64,000 nt of DNA from an uncultured Ruminococcus sp. (GTDB lineage Bacteria; Bacillota; Clostridia; Oscillospirales; Acutalibacteraceae), in NCBI GenBank assembly GCA_904393835.1, contig CAJFNC010000004.1, positions 1-64,000 of the forward strand. Reading direction: 5' to 3'. This document shows positions 25,821 to 33,828 of the stretch, piece after piece (position 1 is the first letter of the stretch; each line of letters starts with the position of its first letter). The notes below the pieces were generated by a model, which ran no database searches, was not told the origin of the DNA, and saw only the letters and a program-made list of their open reading frames with translations. The position numbers were made by a program, and so were the translations under genes.

Positions 25821-26315
25821 TTAGAAATAAAATTTATTTTTTGAAACAGGATGAAAATCATGTCTGCAGTTAATGCCTTGATGAAGAAACAACTCAAACC
25901 AAACTATTTGATCACCTGTTTCTATATCATAAACAGTTGCTATGTCATCAACAATTCTTATTTTTACTTTTTCACCTTGATGGTCATTGACTAATATTGG
26001 AACCCCATATATTACACCATTAATAATTATTCCATTCCCGGATACCCGTTGAAATAAAACTTTAGCCCCGCTTTTAGGGATTCCGATAATACCTTTTCGG
26101 TAACGTTTTCTGATGTTGGCTAATTTTTTTATATTTGAAAACTGTTCTGGAGTAAGTCCCGTGTCCTCATATGTACATAATCTATCAAGCATCTTGCCAA
26201 CAGGGCAACCTGAGCAAAAATCATAGTGTTCACATATACCACTTACTAACTGACATATATCAGTGCCGTTCGGAACAGCTATACCTGACGTTGTCCTCTT
26301 TGTTAATCGTTTCAT
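25821..26315 (-). CDS. Hypothetical early phage protein with cysteine motif
   Basis: A 164-aa protein with an N-terminal CQLVSGICEHYDFCSGCPVG cluster and the phrase LCTYEDTGLTPEQ, which is very common in Clostridia phage proteins of unknown role. The rest (VSGNGIIINGVIYGVPILVN) is beta-rich. The ATG has AAGGAGGAG upstream. It lies between the Cro-like gene and the transposase. The gap to the transposase (25743-25820) holds an ACCGCC-TCGC-GGCGGT hairpin. Confidence 0.65.
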   Translation of the reverse strand: MKRLTKRTTSGIAVPNGTDICQLVSGICEHYDFCSGCPVGKMLDRLCTYEDTGLTPEQFSNIKKLANIRKRYRKGIIGIPKSGAKVLFQRVSGNGIIINGVIYGVPILVNDHQGEKVKIRIVDDIATVYDIETGDQIVWFELFLHQGINCRHDFHPVSKNKFYF

Positions 26316-26349
26316 AACTCCTCCTTAAACATCCTCTGAGATATAATTG

Positions 26350-26541
26350 TTAAAATGCTCTTGCGCAAAATTCTCTTACGGCTGCATCACGGTTTATAAA
26401 ATAACTGCCGCTGTATGGATCTCCGTCGCCGTCCAGCCACCATACCACCCAAGGCTCAACAGCTTTTGGATTGTGAGCAAGAACAACACGGTTATTGATA
26501 TTGCCGACAAATGAATAGCCGTTAACTGTTTTGTCTATCAT
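26350..26541 (-). CDS. Small hypothetical early phage protein (63 aa)
   Basis: A 63-aa protein (start MIDKTVNGYSFVGNINNRVV) rich in aromatic residues with VVWWLDGDGDPYSGSYF. I chose the ATG at 26541, 7 nt after GGGGG; a TTG two codons earlier also exists. It follows the Cro-like gene directly. Similar proteins occur widely in Clostridia phages, with no known function. Confidence 0.6.
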   Translation of the reverse strand: MIDKTVNGYSFVGNINNRVVLAHNPKAVEPWVVWWLDGDGDPYSGSYFINRDAAVREFCARAF

Positions 26542-26543
26542 TT

Positions 26544-26741
26544 TCAAGCCCCCTTACAAAGTTCATCTACAGTAGTATTAAGAGCTTCAGCCAGTTCAAG
26601 ACTAACCGCAAGCGATGGTATTCTTAGTCCGTTTTCGATGTGAGCAATCATTGATTGATTCACACCAACAAACTGTGCCAGTTCCTCTTGCGTCAATCCC
26701 TTTTCTTCTCTAAACTTCTTTAGATTTTCAGCTATTTTCAT
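26544..26741 (-). CDS. Cro/Ner-like HTH regulator
   Basis: A 65-aa XRE-family helix-turn-helix protein (LKKFREEKGLTQEELAQFVG, NQSMIAHIENGLRIPS). It is the first gene of the early operon, divergent from the repressor, the place of Ner in Mu and Cro in lambda. AAGGAGG precedes the ATG. It should repress repressor and early promoters after induction and bind sites in the 26742-26897 interval. Confidence 0.88.
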   Translation of the reverse strand: MKIAENLKKFREEKGLTQEELAQFVGVNQSMIAHIENGLRIPSLAVSLELAEALNTTVDELCKGA

Positions 26742-26897
26742 TCTAAAACCTCCTTGTTTTTAAATTATTACTATGGTATTATTAAGTAAAAATAAATTAC
26801 TTTAGTATTATTTTACTCTAATTTTAGAGAATTTGCAATACTATTTTCTCTATTTTTAGAGATTTATCATTTTACACTAAAAGCAAGGGGTGGTTTT
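26742..26897. promoter_or_regulatory. Divergent early/repressor operator region
   Basis: This AT-rich 156-bp interval between the Cro-like and repressor genes has two near-identical palindromes, 26816-26829 (CTCTAATTTTAGAG) and 26848-26861 (CTCTATTTTTAGAG), 32 bp apart centre to centre, about three helical turns. A looser AAGTAA/TTACTT repeat lies at 26785-26803. These are the natural binding sites for the repressor and/or the Cro-like protein. Promoter hexamers are hard to fix in such AT-rich sequence. Confidence 0.7.
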
Positions 26898-27548
26898 GTG
26901 TATTTTTCAAACGAAATAGCAATAAAAATTAAGGCTTTAGCTAAAGAAAAGAAAATTGTTCTGTCAAATATGTTTGAACAAATAGGATTGGGTAGAAATA
27001 CAATGGCTAATCTTAAAACTTCTATGCCTAAAGCCGATACATTAGCAAAAATAGCAGATTATTTAAACTGTTCAGTTGATTATCTTTTAGGTAGAACCAG
27101 TAATCCTGAAATAAATATTGAAACAGTTGAAAAAACTTTTAAAACACCTGAAAAATTAAACAGTTCAACAATAAAAACTATTATTATACCATTTTATAGA
27201 GCTCCTGCGTCTGCTGGAACTGGCTCTTGGCTTTTTGACGAAACTCCCGTTGAATATACCAATGTTCCAAAAACAGAAAAAACAAGTGCAGCGGATTTTA
27301 TGCTTGAGGTAAGAGGGGATAGTATGCAGCCTAAATTTTTTGACGGCGACCGTGTTCTCGTTAAACAATCTGAAAGTATTTACGAAGGTGAGATCGGTGT
27401 TTTCATTCTGAACAACGAATCTTACATAAAAAAAATGGGCAGAAACGAGCTTATTTCGCTCAATTCTGCCTACAAGCCTATTAAACTGACCGAGTATGAT
27501 AACATCCGCTGTGCCGGAAAAGTAATCGGAACACTTGATTTGCAATAA
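26898..27548 (+). CDS. LexA/CI-like phage repressor with S24 peptidase domain
   Basis: A 216-aa repressor on the opposite strand to all other phage genes. Residues 1-66 are an XRE helix-turn-helix domain (LSNMFEQIGLGRNTMANLKT, IADYLNCSVDYLLGR). A linker leads to a candidate self-cleavage Ala-Gly at 106-107. The S24 domain has the Ser nucleophile at 142 (GDSMQPKFFDGDRV) and the Lys base at 178 or 179 (SYIKKMGR). RecA-stimulated self-cleavage would induce the prophage, unlike the Mu Rep which responds to Clp. AAGGGGTGG precedes the start. Confidence 0.92.
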   Translation: MYFSNEIAIKIKALAKEKKIVLSNMFEQIGLGRNTMANLKTSMPKADTLAKIADYLNCSVDYLLGRTSNPEINIETVEKTFKTPEKLNSSTIKTIIIPFYRAPASAGTGSWLFDETPVEYTNVPKTEKTSAADFMLEVRGDSMQPKFFDGDRVLVKQSESIYEGEIGVFILNNESYIKKMGRNELISLNSAYKPIKLTEYDNIRCAGKVIGTLDLQ

Positions 27549-27626
27549 TATTCAATTGTTATGCATAATTATACATACGTTGTATTAAAAAATTTTTTAC
27601 ACCACAAAGCACCGTGATGTTGAAAA

Positions 27627-27697
27627 AAATAGATTTTATCGAATGCGAACAACTTCGCAATAAAATCAATTTTTTTCGCATTGATTTTCTATTTTTA
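27627..27697 (+). terminator. Large hairpin downstream of the repressor gene
   Basis: Arms beginning AAATAGA and ATGCGAA at 27627-27649 are matched near 27677-27696, with a second inner pairing GATTTTAT/ATAAAATC, and the sequence ends in CTATTTTTATAA. It lies 78 nt after the repressor stop and probably ends that transcript before the phage edge. Confidence 0.5.
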
Positions 27698-27847
27698 TAA
27701 TATTAATTGTCCTTTATATAATTCAATTAATACCGATTTAAAGCCGTTTTAAACGGTTTTAAAAAGTCGTTTTAAAAAATAAAAACCGAACCGCCCCCTA
27801 ATAATTAAAAGGAGAAAGGCTCGGTTTTGCTTTTCGCACTAAATAAG

Positions 27848-27906
27848 AAAAACAAGCCGTCTTTCAGAGTGAATACTTTTTTGCACTCAAAAAACGGCTT
27901 GTTTTC
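27848..27906. terminator. Terminator-like hairpin at the prophage edge
   Basis: Arms AAAACAAGCCGT and ACGGCTTGTTTT, with inner AGTG/CACT pairs, form a hairpin about 80 bp inside the proposed phage end. A second hairpin with AAAACCGA/TCGGTTTT arms is at 27781-27828. They would insulate phage and host transcription from one another. Both lie inside the apparent 5' part of the downstream ORF, another sign that this part is not a real coding start. Confidence 0.55.
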
Positions 27907-27985
27907 TATAATTTTAGTTTCTTTAAGATTTTTAACGGTTTTTTACGGTTTATTTTCTTTTTCCTATTATATCCGAAAACTTACA

Positions 27986-29905
27986 GTAATCAATCCGATA
28001 AACGAGGGCGAAAGCTCCAATTCAGGTGAATATGTAACTCTTGACAGAGCATTGTCGGACGAGCCGGTTGAAGGCCAGCCGATTCTGTCGGTTGACGACT
28101 GCGCTCCCGCACTCAACGAGGAGTTCAACTTAAATGTAAATCTGCAAAATGTACCTGAGCTCAGCGGATATGTTATAAACCTCAGCTTTGACAAAAACGT
28201 TATTGTTCCGATTGAAAACAGTCCGGTAATTTCTTCACCTCTCGGCGATATTATCACAAACTTAAAAGCAAACGGCGACCTTACTTTGGTGTGCGCGGGA
28301 GCCGACCCGGTAAATTATGAGGAAAAGGGATTGCTTGCTTCAATTCCGTTTAAGGTTGTTGCGGAAAATACAACGCAGATAAAAGTTTCGGTAAAAGTTA
28401 CCGATATGTTTGCCGATGAAGAAGCATCGATTACATTCCCGTCATCTAACCTTGTATCAGGTAAGGTTACTGTCGGAGTTGACAAAACAGCATTAAAAGA
28501 AAAAATCGACTACATCAACGGTCTTGACGAAAGCGACTACACAGCTGTTTCTTATCAGAATGCTGTTACGGCTGCAAAAAATGCAACCGCAGTTTATGAA
28601 TCGGTTACATCTACACAGGACACCGTAGATGCTCAGGTTGAACTGCTTGAGCAGGCTATCGCCGCTCTTGAAGAAACTCAGGGCGACGGCAATTACTTCT
28701 ATTTCAGAAACACTCTCAACTGGGATGAAGTTTACGCTTACTGGTGGGGCAGCGCTGATGAATGTCCCGCATTCCCCGGCATTAAGGCTACACAGGTTGC
28801 AGGCAGAGACGGCGTATATTATGTAGAGCTTCCCGAAGACGCAACAGGTCTTAACTTTAACAACGGCGTACAGGCTTCCGACGGCGGTCAGCAGACCGAC
28901 AGTATTACGGGCGACAGCCTTACAATAGGCAATATCTTTGTTCCCGATCCTGACGATTTTTATGAAAAGAACGGCGGACTGCGCTTTAGAGGCGTATCCG
29001 AAAAATATGTGCCCAACATTTTCTACTTCAGAAACAACCTTAACTGGGATGAAGTTTACGCTTACTGGTGGGGCAGCGCTGATGAATGTCCCGCTTTCCC
29101 GGGTATTCCGGCAACCGCAGTTGAGGGAACAACAAATCTTTACTCGGTACAGCTCCCCGAGGACGCAACAGGTCTTAACTTTAACAACGGCGTACAGGCT
29201 TCTGACGGCGGTCAGCAGACCGACAGCATTACGGGCGACAGCCTTGTATTGGGCAATGTATTCATCCCCAATCCCGATGATTCATACGAAAAGAACGGCG
29301 GATTACGCTTTAGAGGCGTATCTGAAAAGTACGTTTCAAACACCATTTACTTCAAAAATGTTGCAGGCTGGGACGACGTATATGTTTACTGGTGGGGCAG
29401 CACAACAGAGTGCCTGCCGTTCCCCGGAATTCAGCCCAAAAAACTTGCGGGAACAGATGATATTTACTACGCAACTCTACCCGAGGACGCAACAGGATTT
29501 AATTTCAGCAGCGGCAAACCCGGTAACGAGGGCGGAGAGCAGACTTCAAGCATCACAACCTTTAACCCCGGTCAAATACTTATAATCGACCTTGACAGCG
29601 CCTACATAAAGGACGGCGGCATAAGATACGACGCTTCCTACGATGTTCTTGAAAAGTACACAACAGGTATTGACGTTCTTATGGGCGATGCAAACAATGA
29701 CGGCGTAGTTGACATAAGCGATGCTACTTTAATTCAAAAATACAGTTCATCGTACACTGAGCTTGACGATACTCAGCTATTCGCAGGCGATGTAGACGGC
29801 GACGGCAACATTGACGTTGCAGACGTTACTTTAATTCAGAAATACAGCGCAAGCATTGAAACCGATACAAACATCGGAACATATGCAAAATATATTGCAT
29901 CATGA
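27986..29905 (+). pseudogene. Cohesin / CBM26-like / dockerin protein, 5' end apparently cut off by the prophage
   Basis: The frame is open from a TTG at 27827, but its first 53 codons are AT-rich, hold two hairpins and give no signal peptide, while from about 27986 the sequence is host-like and encodes a secreted modular protein. Modules in order: cohesin-like beta domain (about 28060-28480), FIVAR-like helices (28485-28680), three starch-binding CBM26-like modules (about 28690-29010, 29020-29330, 29340-29640; core LNWDEVYAYWWGSADECPAF), and a dockerin with two Ca-binding repeats (GDANNDGVVDISDATLIQKY and GDVDGDGNIDVADVTLIQKY). It would belong to an amylosome-type starch system. I infer that the start and signal peptide lie beyond the prophage's other end. 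A rescued TTG start after GGAGAAAGG at 27811 cannot be excluded. Confidence 0.7.
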
Positions 29906-29921
29906 GAGAGGTGGAATAAAA

Positions 29922-31661
29922 ATGAAAAAATTAAATAAAGTACTTTCGGGCACGCTTGCTCTTGCAATGTCTGCTTCGATGATGTTCTCTTCTGTTACAT
30001 CTGCCGCGTCGCTGGCAAACTGGGACACGATACGAACCGATTTTACAAAAGTGATGCTTGCTCCCGGCGCAGATGAATCACAGCTTAATTTTGCATGGTA
30101 TTCTACGGAAAACGCCAAGCCGACGGTGCAGATTGTAAAGGCAAACGAAGATTTTGACAGTGCGGGAATGTTCTCAGGCACAAGCTCGGTTGCATACAAC
30201 AGCTCCGAAACGGGCACACAGTATTACTCCAACAAAGTAACTGCAACAGGACTCGAAGCAGATACCGCATATAAGTACAGATACAAAACAGGCGACGGAG
30301 AGTGGAGCGAAACTTATTCATATAACACTCAAAGCGCCGATGACGGATTCGGATTTATCGCAGTGGGCGACGTTCAAATCGGCGTAGGCAACGGCGGTTC
30401 CGAGGACGATACCGAAAGATGGCAGAACACCCTTAATCTTGCAACCGAAAAAATGCCCGACGCAAGCTTTATTATGTCAATGGGCGACCAGGTTGACGGA
30501 AACAAAGAAGAAGACCAGTACGCAGGTTTTTTGTATCCCGAACAGCTGAGAAATTTGCCTGTTTCAACTATAGCAGGTAACCACGACTGCGACGTTCCCA
30601 ATCTTATGTGGCACTTTAACAACCCCAATATGACAAACTACGGCGAAACAAACGCGGGAGGCGACTACTATTATTCATACGGTGATTTGCTTGTAATCGC
30701 ACTTAACTCAAACGCTGTATTAAAATCGTCAAAGAGCGACAACGCCATTGCCGTTGAGCACAGAAAATGTATTGAAGAAGCAATTGCTTCCAATCCGTAC
30801 GCAAAATGGCGAGTAATCACATTCCACCAGGATATCTACGGATACCCCGACCATTACAGCGACCCTGAGGTTACTGAATGCCGCGAACAGCTTTATCCCA
30901 TCATTGACGATTATGACATCGACGTAGTTTTGACAGGTCACGGTCATAACTATACACGTTCCTATCAGATGGAAAACAATTCACCTGTTAAGGCAGACGG
31001 TGTTGACTATGATTCATCAAATGTTACCGTACAAAATCCCGACGGTACGGTTTACTTCGAACTTAGCACAGCCGCAAGTAAAAACTACGAAAATAACAAA
31101 GCAGGCTACGACAGTCATATTGCGAAATCATTCGCTGTAAACCTTGTTCAGTCATATTCGCTTGTTAAAGTAACAGACGATTCTTTCACAATAGAAACTT
31201 ATCGTACCGACACCAACGAAATGTACGACAGTTACACCATCAACAAAGACGACAGAACAAAGCTTGACCAGTCAATCAAAAAAGCCGAAAGCTTGATTGA
31301 AAGCGGCGATTATTCGGGTGAAAAGGTTGACAACCTTAAATCTGCTCTTGAGCAGGCAAAAGCTGCTCAGGCAGAAATTGCCGAAAACGGCGAACTTACT
31401 CAGGCTTACGACGCAGCTAACTTGCTCGACGAGGCTATCTTTGACCTCAAACCCGTTCTTTACGGCGACGTAAACGGCGACGGTGACGTAAGAATCAACG
31501 ACGTAGTTCTGCTGCGTAAATATCTTGCCGGTTACGATGTGAAACTAAGTAAAAGGCAGCTTGAAGCAGCCACCATTGTAAACGACGATAAACCGTCCAT
31601 TGAGGACGCCACTCAAATTCAAAAATATCTCGCAGAAATAGTTACATCTCTTGACAAGTAA
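29922..31661 (+). CDS. Secreted purple-acid-phosphatase-like metallophosphoesterase with dockerin
   Basis: A 579-aa protein starting at ATG 29922 with GAGAGGTGG upstream; a longer frame runs into the previous gene. A signal peptide (KKLNKVLSGTLALAMSASMM) is followed by a fibronectin-like purple acid phosphatase N-terminal domain (about 30-135). The metallophosphoesterase core has GDVQ (about 150), MGDQVDG, AGNHDCD, a His in TFHQD and the GHGHNYTRS metal motif near 343. Helical FIVAR-like sequence covers 445-510. The C-terminal dockerin has one good Ca loop (GDVNGDGDVRINDVVLLRKY) and one degenerate second repeat (VNDDKPSIEDATQIQKY). It hydrolyses phosphate esters outside the cell, tethered to a cohesin scaffold. 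It is co-directional with, and 16 nt after, the gene before. Confidence 0.88.
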   Translation: MKKLNKVLSGTLALAMSASMMFSSVTSAASLANWDTIRTDFTKVMLAPGADESQLNFAWYSTENAKPTVQIVKANEDFDSAGMFSGTSSVAYNSSETGTQYYSNKVTATGLEADTAYKYRYKTGDGEWSETYSYNTQSADDGFGFIAVGDVQIGVGNGGSEDDTERWQNTLNLATEKMPDASFIMSMGDQVDGNKEEDQYAGFLYPEQLRNLPVSTIAGNHDCDVPNLMWHFNNPNMTNYGETNAGGDYYYSYGDLLVIALNSNAVLKSSKSDNAIAVEHRKCIEEAIASNPYAKWRVITFHQDIYGYPDHYSDPEVTECREQLYPIIDDYDIDVVLTGHGHNYTRSYQMENNSPVKADGVDYDSSNVTVQNPDGTVYFELSTAASKNYENNKAGYDSHIAKSFAVNLVQSYSLVKVTDDSFTIETYRTDTNEMYDSYTINKDDRTKLDQSIKKAESLIESGDYSGEKVDNLKSALEQAKAAQAEIAENGELTQAYDAANLLDEAIFDLKPVLYGDVNGDGDVRINDVVLLRKYLAGYDVKLSKRQLEAATIVNDDKPSIEDATQIQKYLAEIVTSLDK

Positions 31662-31670
31662 CAAGTAAAA

Positions 31671-31711
31671 AAAGTCTTCCGATAACATAATGCTGTCGGA
31701 AGACTTTTTAT
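31671..31711 (+). terminator. Terminator of the phosphoesterase gene
   Basis: Arms AAGTCTTCCGA and TCGGAAGACTT, 13-nt loop, followed by TTTTTA. It ends the transcript of the dockerin genes. Confidence 0.9.
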
Positions 31712-31752
31712 TTGCCTTATTCAAAAGTTTATGGTAAAATATAAGAAAGCGC

Positions 31753-31871
31753 ATAACGGACGCCGCCTATAAAGGCTGCGTCCGTTATCAAAATTCAGCG
31801 GTGGATACAATCTCCACTGAATTTGCATTGCATTGCGCTGCTTGCTTTGAAAATAGCAAAGCTTTGAATTA
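31753..31871. repeat. Cluster of three adjacent palindromes, possible repeat element
   Basis: Between the phosphoesterase and AraC genes lie three hairpins in a row: ATAACGGACGC/GCGTCCGTTAT (31753-31788), AAATTCAG-C-GGTGGA/TCCACT-GAATTT (31790-31823) and CTTTG/CAAAG (31846-31865). They have no T-tract, so they are not ordinary terminators. A mobile intergenic palindromic unit or an RNA element is possible; no second copy is evident in the window. Confidence 0.4.
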
Positions 31872-31946
31872 ACGTAAGTTTTTATTATAAAAACTTTTAG
31901 TATAAAATTACAATATTTGTGTTTATTAACTTTTGGGGTGCGGGTT

Positions 31947-32780
31947 ATGGAGTACAAATACGAAATAGTAAAATATAATGACAAATATCCTGCGAAAATA
32001 TTTTTGCAGAATAAACCCGGAAAAAGATGCTGCACCTCGCTTCACTGGCACAAAGCATTTGAATTTTTGTACATAATTGACGGTAATCTCAATGTAAAGA
32101 ACAACTCAACGGTAACCTCACTTAAAAGCGGCGATATTTATTTTATCAACAGCAATTGCTTTCACCGCACGTTTACAACCGAGCTCAAAAATAACATTAA
32201 ATATCTTGTCGTACTGCTGTCATATGAACAACTTTTAAAATATTATCCTAATCTTTATCGCTTTAAATTTAATCCGCTTGAAAACGATTGCGCCAAGCGT
32301 AAAATTACAGATTTACTTAAACAGGTATCAGTTTTATTTGAAGAAAAGACCGACGGATTTGAAATTAAAATTCATTCTCTTTTGCTGGACATATATTATA
32401 TTCTTATAACCGATTGCGCCGTAGAAAGCTCCGAAAAAAACCAATCGGCAAACAATAAAGACTTTGAATATGTAAAATCCGCCATAGAATTTATGGGAAA
32501 AAAATATAAGGAAAATATTACACTTGCCGATATTTGCTCAAAAATCGGACTGTCAACATCATATTTTTCAAGATGTTTTAAAAATATTACACGAACATCG
32601 GTTATGCAATATCTTGCAAATATCAGGTTAGAGTCGGCGCTTAGAGAAATTGTTGAAGATAATAAAACAGTAACCTGCGCGGCTTTTGACAACGGCTTTG
32701 CAAGCGTCAAATCCTTTATTGATTTATGCAAAAGGGTTTACAACTGCACACCGAAACAGTATAAAAATAACTATACTTAA
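31947..32780 (+). CDS. AraC-family transcriptional regulator
   Basis: A 277-aa protein. The N-terminal cupin-like sensor (LHWHKAFEFLYIIDGNLNVK; SGDIYFINSNCFHRTF) typically binds a sugar or related effector. The C-terminal 100 residues hold two helix-turn-helix motifs (ITLADICSKIGLSTSYFSRC and VTCAAFDNGFASVKSFIDLC) ending in the family signature CKRVYNCTPKQYK. ATG 31947 follows GGGGTG; a TTG 10 codons upstream is unsupported. Proximity to dockerin genes suggests control of polysaccharide use, but the target is not shown. Confidence 0.9.
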   Translation: MEYKYEIVKYNDKYPAKIFLQNKPGKRCCTSLHWHKAFEFLYIIDGNLNVKNNSTVTSLKSGDIYFINSNCFHRTFTTELKNNIKYLVVLLSYEQLLKYYPNLYRFKFNPLENDCAKRKITDLLKQVSVLFEEKTDGFEIKIHSLLLDIYYILITDCAVESSEKNQSANNKDFEYVKSAIEFMGKKYKENITLADICSKIGLSTSYFSRCFKNITRTSVMQYLANIRLESALREIVEDNKTVTCAAFDNGFASVKSFIDLCKRVYNCTPKQYKNNYT

Positions 32781-32842
32781 TGATGAGTAAAGTGCTTAAA
32801 TAAAATTCTGACAATTATTTAATAATTTTATATTTCAGACGA

Positions 32843-32879
32843 AACAAGCGGCAGATTGATACTCTGCCGCTTGTTCTTG
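32843..32879. terminator. Bidirectional terminator between the AraC gene and the membrane protein gene
   Basis: A perfect 13-bp stem (AACAAGCGGCAGA and complement) with a 7-nt loop at 32843-32875, flanked by T-rich sequence in both directions. It serves the two convergent genes. Confidence 0.9.
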
Positions 32880-32925
32880 TTACGTAATATTTTTATTTCA
32901 AATTTCACCCGACTGCAAAGAAAAA

Positions 32926-33633
32926 CTATTTATACTTTGACAAATCAATACTTTCCTTTAAAATGCCCGCCGTATTGCACGCATAGGTGAATTTGTTGAA
33001 GTCGTGAACGATTGCGTACGCGATTGCGCCCAGAATCCCCAAACCTATAACGCCAAACAAAACTGCCGGCACAATATCTCGGGTTTTAAAAGTTATCATT
33101 AAACCTAAAATAATAATAATTGCCTCAACAAGCAAGCCGCAGGAGATGTCTTTTTTTATATTTTTGTAGAGAATGTTTCGGAACGCGTTACGGTTAAAAA
33201 TCCAGCGTATCTCATCAAAATAACAATTTTGGGGAATAAACTTTGGACGGTTGATAATTTTTTTCTCATAATCATACCTGCCCTTTTTATATTCAAAAAC
33301 TATATCTTTATCTTTATCCATAAGCACATAGATCAATGCTTCCGTGTAGAAGGGATTCATATTTTTGTATTTATATGCGTCATCCGAAAAATAAAACAGA
33401 CATAAATAGTAAAAACTGCGGAAAATTGCAGTAAGCGCAAACCAAAAAATATTTATCGGTTCGTGATTGTTGTACGGCACCTGGTCAACTCTGACCTTGT
33501 ACTCTCTTTTGTCTAAAATTTCAAAATCAACCGTAGGATTTTTTTTATCAAGCATTTTGTAATCTTCGCCGACAGAAACCTTAAACTGCAATTGCGGATC
33601 ATCTAAATTGGAACACGTTACCGTTAGGTGCAT
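32926..33633 (-). CDS. Hypothetical membrane protein (235 aa)
   Basis: The N-terminal half is soluble (MHLTVTCSNLDDPQLQFKVS; FEILDKREYKVRVDQVPYNN), with a hydrophobic stretch near 65-85 (FWFALTAIFRSFYYLCLFYF) and two membrane segments at about 170-220 (LLVEAIIIILGLMITF, AVLFGVIGLGILGAIAYAIV). I recognise no family. It stands alone on the minus strand between convergent AraC and the feoB end. No RBS-perfect start is evident, but AGAGGGG lies upstream of ATG 33633. Confidence 0.65.
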   Translation of the reverse strand: MHLTVTCSNLDDPQLQFKVSVGEDYKMLDKKNPTVDFEILDKREYKVRVDQVPYNNHEPINIFWFALTAIFRSFYYLCLFYFSDDAYKYKNMNPFYTEALIYVLMDKDKDIVFEYKKGRYDYEKKIINRPKFIPQNCYFDEIRWIFNRNAFRNILYKNIKKDISCGLLVEAIIIILGLMITFKTRDIVPAVLFGVIGLGILGAIAYAIVHDFNKFTYACNTAGILKESIDLSKYK

Positions 33634-33767
33634 AATTATCCCCTCTATCTCATTTTAATCACATCATAGTAAATCTATTACTATTTTATTATGCAACAAT
33701 TTTTTATCAATTGCAATAGATTTTAAAAAAAATATAAAATAATGAGTAATAAAAAAACAAAACAGCA

Positions 33768-33798
33768 AAAAAGCCCTGCCGTTATTGGCAAGGCTTTG
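33768..33798 (-). terminator. Terminator of the feoB gene
   Basis: Arms AAAGCC-C-TGCC and GGCA-A-GGCTTT with one mismatch and a 6-nt loop, followed on the minus strand by TTTTTTGCTGTTTTG, 30 nt after the feoB stop. Confidence 0.88.
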
Positions 33799-33828
33799 TG
33801 TTGTAATATAAATTTTCTATTTTAAAAA

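Larger units (their letters stand above)
27549..27985. other. Phage terminal region with hairpins and repeated transposase-site-like motifs
   Basis: No phage gene is supported here. The stretch holds an imperfect hairpin at 27627-27697, a block of CCGTTTTAAA-like repeats at 27733-27790, hairpins at 27781-27828 and 27848-27906, and two further AACCGT-like copies (minus strand) at 27934-27951. Repeated short motifs near the end are what MuA-type transposases need. The proposed last phage base is 27985, giving a TGTAAG end on the minus strand, the TG...CA type of this family. The exact end is a proposal because the other end is outside. Confidence 0.5.

Noticed and set aside
27827..27985. Apparent N-terminal 53 codons (TTG start) of the cohesin/CBM26/dockerin ORF with a hydrophobic stretch that could pass for a signal peptide
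   Set aside because: The segment is AT-rich, overlaps two terminator-like hairpins and transposase-site-like repeats, and the hydrophobic residues come from T-rich DNA; the change to host-like sequence at 27985 fits a prophage junction better.
31545..31754. Minus strand ORF over the end of the phosphoesterase gene
   Set aside because: It is antisense to the dockerin and a terminator and has no supporting features.
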